A stretch of DNA of 5,569 nucleotides. It comes from Methanobacteriota archaeon (GTDB lineage Archaea > Hydrothermarchaeota > Hydrothermarchaeia > Hydrothermarchaeales > JACQPM01). The notes under the pieces were generated by a model, which was given only the letters and a program-made list of their open reading frames with translations, made no database searches and was not told the DNA's origin. The DNA is taken from NCBI GenBank assembly GCA_016207475.1, contig JACQPM010000078.1:1-5569 (forward strand), given 5' to 3'. Position 1 is the stretch's first letter, and each line of letters opens with the position of its first letter. Both the position numbers and the translations under genes were made by a program. Positions 1 through 5,355 of this stretch are shown here, one piece after another.

Positions 1-1
1 C

Positions 2-715
2 CTCCTAGCTGTATCGGTGGTGAGCCTCATCTCCCTCCTGGGGGCCCTCACCCTCTTCCTGAGGAGGGACTTCCTGGAGAGGACCCTCTTCTTCCTCATA
101 AGCTTCGCCGCAGGGACGCTCCTGGGGGCGGCCTTCCTGGACCTCATACCCGAGGCCCTTGAGACGGGCTCTCCCCCCGGTGTCTTCTATCCAGTCATCA
201 CTGGGATAGTGACCTTCTTCCTCCTGGAGAAGCTCCTCCACTGGTTCCATCACCACGACAGCGGGGTGCATCCCTTCACCTACCTGAACCTGGTGGGGGA
301 CGGGGTCCACAACTTCATCGACGGCGCCATCATAGCCACCAGCTTCCTGGTCAGCACCCCCCTGGGCCTCGTCACCAGCCTGGCGGTGATCTTCCACGAG
401 ATCCCCCAGGAGATAGGGGACTTCGGGATCCTGGTCTACGGGGGCTTCTCCAGAACGAAAGCGCTCTTCTATAACTTCCTATCGGCCCTGGCGGCATTCC
501 TAGGGGCCCTCTTAGCATACCTCTCCGCCTCCATCGTCGAGGGCTTTACCCACTTCTTAGTGGCCTTCGCCGCAGGCGGCTTCATATACATAGCCAGCGC
601 CGACCTCATACCGGAGCTCCAGAAGGAGCTGGGGGTCAGGAGATCCTTCTACCAGCTCCTCGCCTTCCTCGGTGGGATAGGCCTCATCCACTTCACCACC
701 AGGGCCCTGGGATAA
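2..715 (+). CDS. ZIP-family divalent metal transporter, 5'-truncated
   Basis: This is an integral membrane protein of the ZIP (zinc/iron permease) family, which moves Zn2+, Fe2+ or similar ions into the cytoplasm. The frame is open to the window edge and already reads LLAVS before the first GTG (17-19), continuing a hydrophobic first helix, so the true start probably lies outside the window. Counting from that GTG (232 residues), helix 1 includes SLISLLGALTLFL, and AAGTLLGAAFLDLIPEAL is the typical second helix. A His-rich loop, HWFHHHDSGVH (75-85), follows. The two metal-binding family motifs are intact: HNFIDG (H98, N99, D102) and HEIPQEIGD (H127, E128, E132, D135). The last helices contain AFAAGGFIYIASADLIPE and end shortly before TAA. 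The motif spelling resembles the GufA/LIV-1 side of the family. The exact metal cannot be told from sequence. The next gene has its own promoter, so this one probably belongs to an upstream unit or stands alone. Confidence 0.93.
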   Translation, partial: LLAVSVVSLISLLGALTLFLRRDFLERTLFFLISFAAGTLLGAAFLDLIPEALETGSPPGVFYPVITGIVTFFLLEKLLHWFHHHDSGVHPFTYLNLVGDGVHNFIDGAIIATSFLVSTPLGLVTSLAVIFHEIPQEIGDFGILVYGGFSRTKALFYNFLSALAAFLGALLAYLSASIVEGFTHFLVAFAAGGFIYIASADLIPELQKELGVRRSFYQLLAFLGGIGLIHFTTRALG

Positions 716-727
716 GATATTAATATC
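716..727 (+). promoter_or_regulatory. Palindromic TATA-box promoter for the small-protein/MutS unit
   Basis: GATATTAATATC is a perfect 12-base palindrome and the most A/T-rich stretch in this part of a GC-rich window. It starts one base after the transporter stop codon. Its centre lies about 28 bases before the ATG at 750. The archaeal TATA-to-start-site distance is usually about 25-28 bases, so transcription would begin at or within a few bases of the ATG, giving a leaderless message. No ribosome-binding site is visible before 750, which agrees. The perfect symmetry means TBP alone would not set direction, so orientation would have to come from the BRE side. Confidence 0.6.
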
Positions 728-749
728 CCGAGGGCCATACCCCCGGTGC

Positions 750-953
750 ATGAAGGTCAAGTATGTGAGGACCCTCTTCTCCTGCGGCAAGGACGACTTC
801 GAGGCCGCCAAGGGGAAGGCTATGGGGGAGCACATGGAGAAGCTCCAACGGGATGGGTGCAGGGAGATAAAGACCAGGACTACCAAGAGGGTCTACGGGG
901 ACTACGAGATCGTCTCCCTCTGCAGTATCGGTGAGGGATGCTCTCCAGGCTGA
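750..953 (+). CDS. Small cysteine-containing protein of unknown function, upstream of MutS-like gene
   Basis: I do not recognise this 67-residue protein. It begins MKVKYVRTLFSCGKDDFEAA. The visible pattern is a short N-terminal strand (KVKYVRTLF), an amphipathic helix (about residues 15-37), then a basic strand region, REIKTRTTKRVYGDYEIVSL. Four cysteines (C12, C37, C58, C64) are spread along the chain; they could bind a metal or form disulfides, but no CxxC pair is present. Codon choice (GC-rich third positions, AGG arginine) matches the neighbours, which supports a real gene. The TATA palindrome at 716-727 fits a start at 750 without a leader. The 3' end overlaps the start of the MutS-like gene by 16 bases in another frame, so the two are probably co-transcribed and translationally coupled. 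A role beside the MutS-like protein is possible but rests only on position. Confidence 0.7.
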   Translation: MKVKYVRTLFSCGKDDFEAAKGKAMGEHMEKLQRDGCREIKTRTTKRVYGDYEIVSLCSIGEGCSPG

Positions 954-3034
954 CGGAGATAAAGGGCGTTGGGGATAAGGTCGCCGAGAGGCTCGTCGCT
1001 TACTACGGGACCGAGGGTGAGGCGGTCCGCTCCATCTCTGCCCTGGAGCTCGACCAGCTCCTGGCTGTGGGGCTGCCCCCGCAGAAGCTCCTGGAGGTGG
1101 CCAGGGGGGGCTATGCCGCCGTCCGGGGTTTCGAGTACGTCAACCTCTTCGGGACCTCCGAGGCCCGAGAGGTCTACGCCAAGGTGCAAGAGGTCCTCAA
1201 GGGCTACGCGGCCACGGAGTACGGGAGGCTGAGGCTGGCCCTCTTCTACCCGACGCTGGACGAGGGGGAGCTGGAGGGGAGGTTCAGCCAGGTGGAGGCG
1301 GGGGTCAGGCTCGTGGAGGCCCTCGGGGAGGAGCGGCTCCTGGAGCTGGGGGGGGCCCTGGGGGAGCTGAGGCCCATGCCCAGGAGGGTGAAGAGGAAGA
1401 GGCTGGCGTGCGTCCTGGCCACCGAGGACAGGGAGCTCCACGCCAGGTTGACCAAGGAGTACTCGGATATGGTGCAGGTGCTCCTGATCGAGGGGCCCGA
1501 AGACCTGGAGTACCTGGGGGGCCATGGGGAGGTGAGGTACGCCCAGGGGAGGGAGGCGCGGTACACGGCCCAGCTGGAGTCCATCCCCCAGGTGGAGGTG
1601 GTGGCCGGAGTGAGAGAGGAGGACCTGCTCCCGGAGGCCACCCTGGCGTTCTTCGAGGAGAATAAGGCCCCTATAATAGCCTGCGCCCGCATCTTCCGGC
1701 TCCTGGAGGAGGCAGGGTTGGATATAAAGCCGCCCATGGACCGCGAGGCCCTGGGGGGGATAGCCACCAGGCTGGAGGCCCTCGGAGATGGGAGCGTGGA
1801 GGGGGCGCGATTCAGGACCGCTTCGCAGTCCTTCCCCAGGGTCCTGGAGGAGTGCACTGCTGCGGCCAACAGGGAGGTGCAGGAGCGGCTGGGGAACGTG
1901 TCGGTGGAGGGCCGCGCCGTCCTGGAGATTCTATCGAAGGCTGGGGAGAGCGGCGATCTCTACCGGCATCTGCCCAAGGACTTCGCGAAGGCGCTGAAGG
2001 ATGTGGCAGCGAGGTGGGAGAGGACCTGCGCCGAGAGGCTGGGGCTGGGGGACGAGGCCCTCCTCTTCACAGGCCTCCTAGCAGGGGAGATGAGATATCC
2101 TCTGGAGGCCTCCGAAGAGCGAAACAAGGAGATCGAGGAATGGCTCCTCAGGGAGGCTGCCAGGGCAGGGCTCAAGGCACGGCAGGAGCTGGCCAGGTAC
2201 CTGGGAGGGCAGAGGGAGAACATAGCCAGGACCGCCGCCAAGGCGCTGGAACTGGACCTCCTCCTGGCCCTGGGCCGTTTCTCAGTTGCCCATGGAGCGA
2301 AGGTGCCTCGCTTCTCCGAGCCCCAGGGGATAGGGTTCATAGGCGCCAAGCACCTCCTCCTGGCAGCCGGAGGACAGGATGTCCAGCCCGTGAGCTACTG
2401 CCTGGGGGAGTCCGGGGTGAGGTTGGAGGGTTCAAAGGGGGAGAGAGCGGTGGTGATCACGGGGGCGAACTCCGGCGGGAAGACGAGCCTTCTAGAGACC
2501 ATAGCCCAGATCCAGGTGATGGCCCAATCGGGACTGCCGGTCCTGGCAGAAGAGGCCCAGGTCCCCCTTCTGGAGAAGGTCTACTACTTCGGTAAGGGGC
2601 GCGGCGATACAAGCGCCGGCGCCTTCGAGGCGCTCCTCAGGGCCTTCGCGGGCCTGGGGCAGGGGAGAGGGAAGAGGCTCATCCTGGCCGACGAGATCGA
2701 GGCGGTGACGGAGCCGGGAGCAGCAGCCAAGATCATATCGGCCTTCCTGGAGTGGTTCAGGGACCAGGAGGGGGTTCTCGTGGCCCTTGTGACCCACCTG
2801 GGCAGTGAGATAGAGCCCCTGGAGGGTGTGAGGGTGGACGGGATCGAGGCCACGGGACTGGACGAAGCCCTCAACCTCGTGGTTGACAGGAACCCGGTCC
2901 TGAACAGGATCGCCAGGTCCACGCCAGAGCTCATCCTGGAGAGGCTGTCCAGAAGTGAGCGGGGGGACAGTGCTTTCTACAGGCACGTCATGGAGAGGTT
3001 CAAGAGCGGGCCAGCGGGGCCAGACCTGGAGTAG
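938..3034 (+). CDS. MutS-family ATPase with N-terminal helix-hairpin-helix (archaeal MutS5/MutS2-like)
   Basis: This is a 698-residue DNA-binding ATPase of the MutS family. Residues 4-24 form a helix-hairpin-helix with the hairpin KGVGD. Residues about 35-58 look like a second, weaker copy, giving an (HhH)2-like DNA-binding region. A region I cannot assign follows to about 270, then a helical core/clamp region to about 490. The ATPase domain has Walker A GANSGGKTS (509-517), a signature loop DTSAGAF (557-563), Walker B LILADE (581-586, D585 and E586 intact), then TEPGAAA, and an H-loop histidine H620 in VTHLG. TEPGAAA and the GGKT spelling are closer to MutS2 than to classical MutS. No Smr nuclease domain follows the ATPase, unlike bacterial MutS2. 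The N-terminus also lacks the MutS mismatch-reading GxFYE motif. Archaeal proteins of this type (MutS5) have been reported to bind Holliday junctions, so a recombination or repair role is more likely than classical mismatch repair; this is inference. The ATG at 938 is preceded in frame by TGA at 932, and GGTGAGG just before it is a closely spaced ribosome-binding site. Confidence 0.93.
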   Translation: MLSRLTEIKGVGDKVAERLVAYYGTEGEAVRSISALELDQLLAVGLPPQKLLEVARGGYAAVRGFEYVNLFGTSEAREVYAKVQEVLKGYAATEYGRLRLALFYPTLDEGELEGRFSQVEAGVRLVEALGEERLLELGGALGELRPMPRRVKRKRLACVLATEDRELHARLTKEYSDMVQVLLIEGPEDLEYLGGHGEVRYAQGREARYTAQLESIPQVEVVAGVREEDLLPEATLAFFEENKAPIIACARIFRLLEEAGLDIKPPMDREALGGIATRLEALGDGSVEGARFRTASQSFPRVLEECTAAANREVQERLGNVSVEGRAVLEILSKAGESGDLYRHLPKDFAKALKDVAARWERTCAERLGLGDEALLFTGLLAGEMRYPLEASEERNKEIEEWLLREAARAGLKARQELARYLGGQRENIARTAAKALELDLLLALGRFSVAHGAKVPRFSEPQGIGFIGAKHLLLAAGGQDVQPVSYCLGESGVRLEGSKGERAVVITGANSGGKTSLLETIAQIQVMAQSGLPVLAEEAQVPLLEKVYYFGKGRGDTSAGAFEALLRAFAGLGQGRGKRLILADEIEAVTEPGAAAKIISAFLEWFRDQEGVLVALVTHLGSEIEPLEGVRVDGIEATGLDEALNLVVDRNPVLNRIARSTPELILERLSRSERGDSAFYRHVMERFKSGPAGPDLE

Positions 3035-3043
3035 GTTCGAGTC

Positions 3044-3062
3044 TTTATAACGAAAGCTTTAT
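3044..3062 (+). promoter_or_regulatory. TATA-box region for the coiled-coil gene pair
   Basis: The 53-base gap between the MutS-like stop and the ATG at 3088 is A/T-rich. It holds two TATA-like boxes: TTTATAA (3044-3050) and CTTTAT (3057-3062). The second is centred about 28 bases before the ATG, so it would give a leaderless message. The first would start transcription roughly 14 bases before the ATG. No ribosome-binding site is visible before 3088. The placement argues that the two coiled-coil genes are transcribed independently of the MutS-like gene. Which box is used cannot be decided here. Confidence 0.55.
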
Positions 3063-3087
3063 CTGTCTCCAAAGTCCCTCTCAAATT

Positions 3088-4164
3088 ATGCCGGACCTGG
3101 TGATAGTTGGGTTACTTCTGGTCTTGGTCATGGCCATCCTGTTTGGGGTCTCCATCTTGAGGCGCAGGTCAGAGGCAGCGGAGGAGCACCAAGGGTTGGT
3201 GGAGGGAGGGATTGAAGAAGAGGCGGAGGTCGGAGGCGAAGAGGAGAGAGAAGAGGCGGTACCGAGGGAGGAGGAGTCCGTCACCAGGGAGCCCTTCTAC
3301 CCCTCCGAAGAAGAGGGGCTCCGAGAGATGATCACGGGGGGCGGGATGGAGACGGCCAAGGAGGCAGCGGAGACCTTCACCGCCAAGGCGAAGGCCTACG
3401 AGGAGGAGATGCTCAAGCTCACCGCCCTGAAGGACGAGATAGAGCACTTCCAGAAGCGGGTGGCGGATCTGGAGGCCGAGAGGGAAGAGAGGTCGAGGGC
3501 GTGGGAAGAGGAGGAGGCCAGGTTGACGGGGAAGTTCCAGACGGACTTGGCTGCCGTAAAGAAGAAGAAGGAGGAGACCATCGAGGAACTCCGGAAGTCG
3601 CTGGAAGAGAAGAGAGCTGCCCATAAAGATGAAAAGTCCAAGTTCTTGGCAGAGGCCGAGGAGGAGAGGCGGAGACTCCTCCAGAAGTTCGAAGAGGAGC
3701 ATGAGGCTGAGAAGAAGAGGAGTGAGATCTCCCTCCAGAACCTGCAGAGATGGATGGAGGAGAGGGCGGCGGCCTACAGCGCCGAGAAGGAGGCCATCGT
3801 AGCCGCTGCCGCAGAGGAGAAGAGCAAGCTCACCCAGAGGTTCGAGGAAGAGCTGGCGGCCCAGAGGGAGAAGAACGAGGCAGCGGTGAAGGATCTGGAG
3901 CAGCGGATCGGGGAGCTCACCTCGGCCCATGGGGCTGAGATTGATGAGCTGCGGAAGGAGTTCGAGGAGCAGCTGGCTGCGGAGAGGAAGAGGACAGAGG
4001 AGCGCATCACAGAGATCAAGGCCAAGACCAAGGAGACGATCCAGAAGCTCATAGACGAGAAGGGGGCCGTCATAGACGTCCTGAAGACGGAAAACACCGA
4101 GCTGAAACAGGAGAACGCGGAGCTGAAGGAGAAGCTGAGATACCTGGAGGTGGAACGCCTCTAG
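3088..4164 (+). CDS. Membrane-anchored long coiled-coil protein with 51-residue repeats
   Basis: This 358-residue protein of unknown function has one hydrophobic segment (4-24, LVIVGLLLVLVMAILFGVSI) followed by R25-R26-R27. By the positive-inside rule, the N-terminus is outside and the rest lies in the cytoplasm. Residues 28-66 are a very acidic linker rich in Glu. From about 90 to the C-terminus the chain is almost pure charged coiled coil (Glu, Lys, Arg, Ala, Leu). Residues 149-341 are four tandem repeats of 51, 51, 40 and 51 residues, each opening with [KRE]F followed by an acidic, Ala-rich stretch. The C-terminus is a clean leucine zipper: L332, N336, L339, N343, L346, L350, L353. The core asparagines favour parallel dimers. 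If fully helical, the rod would be about 40 nm long. The next gene has the same architecture 10 bases downstream. A scaffold or tether at the membrane is plausible; similarity to SMC, myosin or tropomyosin would be compositional only. No enzymatic domain is seen. Confidence 0.9.
   Translation: MPDLVIVGLLLVLVMAILFGVSILRRRSEAAEEHQGLVEGGIEEEAEVGGEEEREEAVPREEESVTREPFYPSEEEGLREMITGGGMETAKEAAETFTAKAKAYEEEMLKLTALKDEIEHFQKRVADLEAEREERSRAWEEEEARLTGKFQTDLAAVKKKKEETIEELRKSLEEKRAAHKDEKSKFLAEAEEERRRLLQKFEEEHEAEKKRSEISLQNLQRWMEERAAAYSAEKEAIVAAAAEEKSKLTQRFEEELAAQREKNEAAVKDLEQRIGELTSAHGAEIDELRKEFEEQLAAERKRTEERITEIKAKTKETIQKLIDEKGAVIDVLKTENTELKQENAELKEKLRYLEVERL
3532..4110 (+). repeat. Four tandem protein repeats (51, 51, 40, 51 residues) inside the coiled-coil gene
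   Basis: The units are residues 149-199 (3532-3684), 200-250 (3685-3837), 251-290 (3838-3957) and 291-341 (3958-4110). They begin KFQTDLAAVKK, KFEEEHEAEKK, RFEEELAAQRE and EFEEQLAAERK. Shared positions within a unit include F2, A8, E14, a hydrophobic residue at 17, L/I20, a mostly hydrophobic 24, E34 and L49. The third unit lacks exactly 11 residues between positions 31 and 49 yet keeps the Leu four residues before the next Phe. An earlier divergent unit may precede the array (about residues 98-148, ending EARLTG). The repeats are diverged at DNA level, so they are old rather than a recent expansion. Confidence 0.75.
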
Positions 4165-4174
4165 GCGGAAGGCT

Positions 4175-4792
4175 ATGGTAGATGTCATGCAAGCCCTTTT
4201 GGGCATCGTGGCTGTGGTAGCTGCCGCTACCACCTACAAGGCCAGGTCCAGCTCTCAGGAGGCGGCCCAGCTCAAAGAGATAGTTGAAGGGATGGAGAGG
4301 GAGAGAGGGGAGCTCCAGGGGCGCGTCAGGGCCCTGGAGGAGGAGTCTGCAGCCTTGAGGAGGCGGGAGGAGGAACTCCAGCGGAAGTATGAAGCAGACC
4401 TCAAGGCCCTGAAGGACAAGGAGAGGAAGGTCATCGAGGACTCCCAGAAGCTGGAAGAAGGCCTGGCCCAGATAAACGTCCTGAAGGAGATCATAGAGCT
4501 CCACCGCCTCAAGGTCGGGGCTCTGGAGAGAGACAAGATCACCCTGAGGAAGAGGTACGAAGCCGAGATCGAGGACCTGAGGGAGAAGGTCAGGACTCTA
4601 ACCGAGGCGACCAAGGACCAGGTCTATGCCGAGAAGGAGAGACTTGAGAAGGAGGTTGGTGAGCTGAAGGAGAAGCTCCAGGAGCTCATGGACGCCTCCT
4701 CCGTCATGGAACGCTTAAAAGCGGAGAACGAGGCCCTGAAAGAGGAGCTTGCGAAGGCCAGGGAAGAGCTGACGAGATACGGCCTAGGTTGA
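4175..4792 (+). CDS. Second membrane-anchored coiled-coil protein
   Basis: This 205-residue protein of unknown function has the same plan as its upstream neighbour but is shorter. Residues 4-20 are a hydrophobic anchor (VMQALLGIVAVVAAATT), followed by K22 and R24, which suggests a cytoplasmic C-terminal part. From about 28 to 203 it is charged coiled coil. Residues 61-83 recur at 117-139, around QRKYEADLKALKDK and RKRYEAEIEDLREK, an offset of 56 residues (eight heptads). The C-terminus is a zipper with core residues L181, N185, L188, L192, A195, L199 and Y202, again with Asn in an a position. The start lies 10 bases after the previous TAG. GGAAGG (4167-4172) may act as a short ribosome-binding site, so co-translation with the upstream gene is likely. 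The two products could pair with each other. No catalytic motif is visible. Its 3' end overlaps the minus-strand gene by 9 bases. Confidence 0.9.
   Translation: MVDVMQALLGIVAVVAAATTYKARSSSQEAAQLKEIVEGMERERGELQGRVRALEEESAALRRREEELQRKYEADLKALKDKERKVIEDSQKLEEGLAQINVLKEIIELHRLKVGALERDKITLRKRYEAEIEDLREKVRTLTEATKDQVYAEKERLEKEVGELKEKLQELMDASSVMERLKAENEALKEELAKAREELTRYGLG
4355..4591 (+). repeat. Diverged 56-residue internal repeat in the second coiled-coil gene
   Basis: Two segments of about 23 residues (protein positions 61-83 and 117-139) align without gaps. Shared residues include the opening Leu, Leu at +7, the Tyr-Glu-Ala at +11 to +13, Leu at +18 and Lys at +21. The 56-residue offset is exactly eight heptads, so it keeps a canonical left-handed coiled-coil register. 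This differs from the 51-residue period next door. In low-complexity coiled coil some of this match could be chance; the KYEAD/RYEAE pair is the strongest part. Confidence 0.45.
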
Positions 4793-5290
4793 GTCCTTTA
4801 CCTCTTCTATCCCGAGCCGCGCCAGTTCCTGCTTTATGAGGGGGAGGGATATCTCGCCCACGGCCTTCACCTCCCCGTTTATAGTGACCACGGCCCTTGC
4901 CCCCGTCTCCCGGATGAGGGCCAGTACGTCCGGATAGTCGTTGGTGGCGGTGAGGTCTATCCCTTCCACCAGGACCCTCCCCATGAACCTCCTCTTGAGG
5001 AGGCTGCCTAGGATCTCCACCTCCACCGCGGTCTCGTCCCCATCCCGCTGGGCATAGAAGACCTTCACCAGAGCCTCCCCTTCGGGGGCTGCCTCAGAGG
5101 CCTTCTCCTGCTTGGAAAGGATGGAGATGATGGGCAGGCGGTCCCCGCTCTCCTCATAGGTCTGGCAACGGGACTCCTTCCATCGGTCGACAACGTATCC
5201 CTGGGCCACCTCGTCGTAGTTGGCCCCGAAACAGAGTCGCCCTGTGTACTCGCAGTTGTTCCCCTGCCGGTGCTTGCAAGGCATGCCCAT
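4784..5290 (-). CDS. Cysteine-rich N-terminus plus thioredoxin-like domain, function unknown
   Basis: This 168-residue protein appears to be soluble. The N-terminal 45 residues hold C5, H7, C13, C20 and C42 (PCKHRQGNNC, RLCFG, SRCQTYEE), a pattern that could bind zinc or an iron-sulfur cluster. Residues about 73-162 show a strand-helix-strand-helix-strand-strand-helix order typical of a thioredoxin fold: ALVKVFYAQ, a helix, RVLVEGIDL, a helix, then ARAVVTINGEVKAVGEIS and a last helix. VTING-VKAVGE is typical of the end of thioredoxin-like domains. However, there is no CxxC after the first strand, and the usual cis-proline before the third strand is replaced (ARAVV). Redox catalysis by that domain is therefore unlikely, and any redox or metal role would sit in the N-terminal cysteines. 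ATG at 5290 is the first start; ATG at 5284 (M3) is an alternative. The gene follows another minus-strand gene and has its own TATA-like box. Confidence 0.85.
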   Translation of the reverse strand: MGMPCKHRQGNNCEYTGRLCFGANYDEVAQGYVVDRWKESRCQTYEESGDRLPIISILSKQEKASEAAPEGEALVKVFYAQRDGDETAVEVEILGSLLKRRFMGRVLVEGIDLTATNDYPDVLALIRETGARAVVTINGEVKAVGEISLPLIKQELARLGIEEVKDST

Positions 5291-5297
5291 TGCCTAC

Positions 5298-5307
5298 AGG
5301 TTAACCT
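5298..5307. promoter_or_regulatory. 10-base palindrome near the expected start site of the cysteine-rich gene
   Basis: AGGTTAACCT is a perfect palindrome 8 bases before the ATG at 5290, close to where transcription from the TATA-like box at 5327-5334 should begin. On the minus strand it overlaps GAGGT (5304-5308), which could serve as a ribosome-binding site 13 bases before the ATG. It may be an operator half-site pair or simply chance; a 10-base palindrome alone is weak evidence. Confidence 0.25.
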
Positions 5308-5326
5308 CGGCGAGGAAAATTGCAGA

Positions 5327-5334
5327 GATAAAAG
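5327..5334 (-). promoter_or_regulatory. TATA-like box for the cysteine-rich/thioredoxin-like gene
   Basis: On the minus strand this reads CTTTTATC, centred about 40 bases before the ATG at 5290. It would place the start site near 5304, with an untranslated leader of about 14 bases. A weaker A/T stretch, AATTTTCC (minus strand, 5314-5321), is centred about 27 bases before the ATG and would give a leaderless start instead. The box lies inside the T-rich tail of the preceding hairpin. Confidence 0.45.
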
Positions 5335-5355
5335 AGAACCGGTCTAGAAGACCGG
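5330..5355 (-). terminator. Hairpin with T-rich tail ending the rightmost gene
   Basis: The minus strand reads CCGGTCT, loop TCT, AGACCGG (5339-5355): a perfect 7-base stem with five G:C pairs and a 3-base loop. It is followed by TTCTCTTTT (5330-5338). The stop codon of the rightmost gene (5344-5346) lies in the loop and downstream arm, so the last coding residues form part of the stem. Archaeal termination relies mainly on T-tracts, which this provides; the hairpin adds support. The tail runs directly into the TATA-like box of the next gene. Confidence 0.55.

Noticed and set aside
1127..1138. GFEY at residues 64-67 of the MutS-like protein as a mismatch-reading Phe-x-Glu motif
   Set aside because: The spacing and surroundings do not match the MutS GxFYE motif, and no mismatch-domain context is visible around it.
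902..1525. A 207-codon minus-strand frame over the MutS-like N-terminus
   Set aside because: Its composition is typical of a GC-rich antisense shadow. It lies over the HhH region of the real gene and has no domain signal.
1852..2595. A 247-codon plus-strand frame inside the MutS-like gene
   Set aside because: It is Gly/Arg/Pro-rich without recognisable motifs and overlaps the intact, motif-bearing ATPase frame throughout.
3032..3034. TAG as a sense codon across the whole window
   Set aside because: Reading through this TAG would add only 22 codons across a promoter, and reading through 4162-4164 would run about 40 codons out of frame across the next gene. TAG therefore acts as a stop in at least these places.
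3169..4233. A 354-codon open frame on the minus strand opposite the first coiled-coil gene
   Set aside because: It is Leu/Pro-rich and arises because GAG/AAG-rich coiled-coil codons read as CTC/CTT on the other strand. The plus frame has a promoter, a membrane anchor and ordered repeats.
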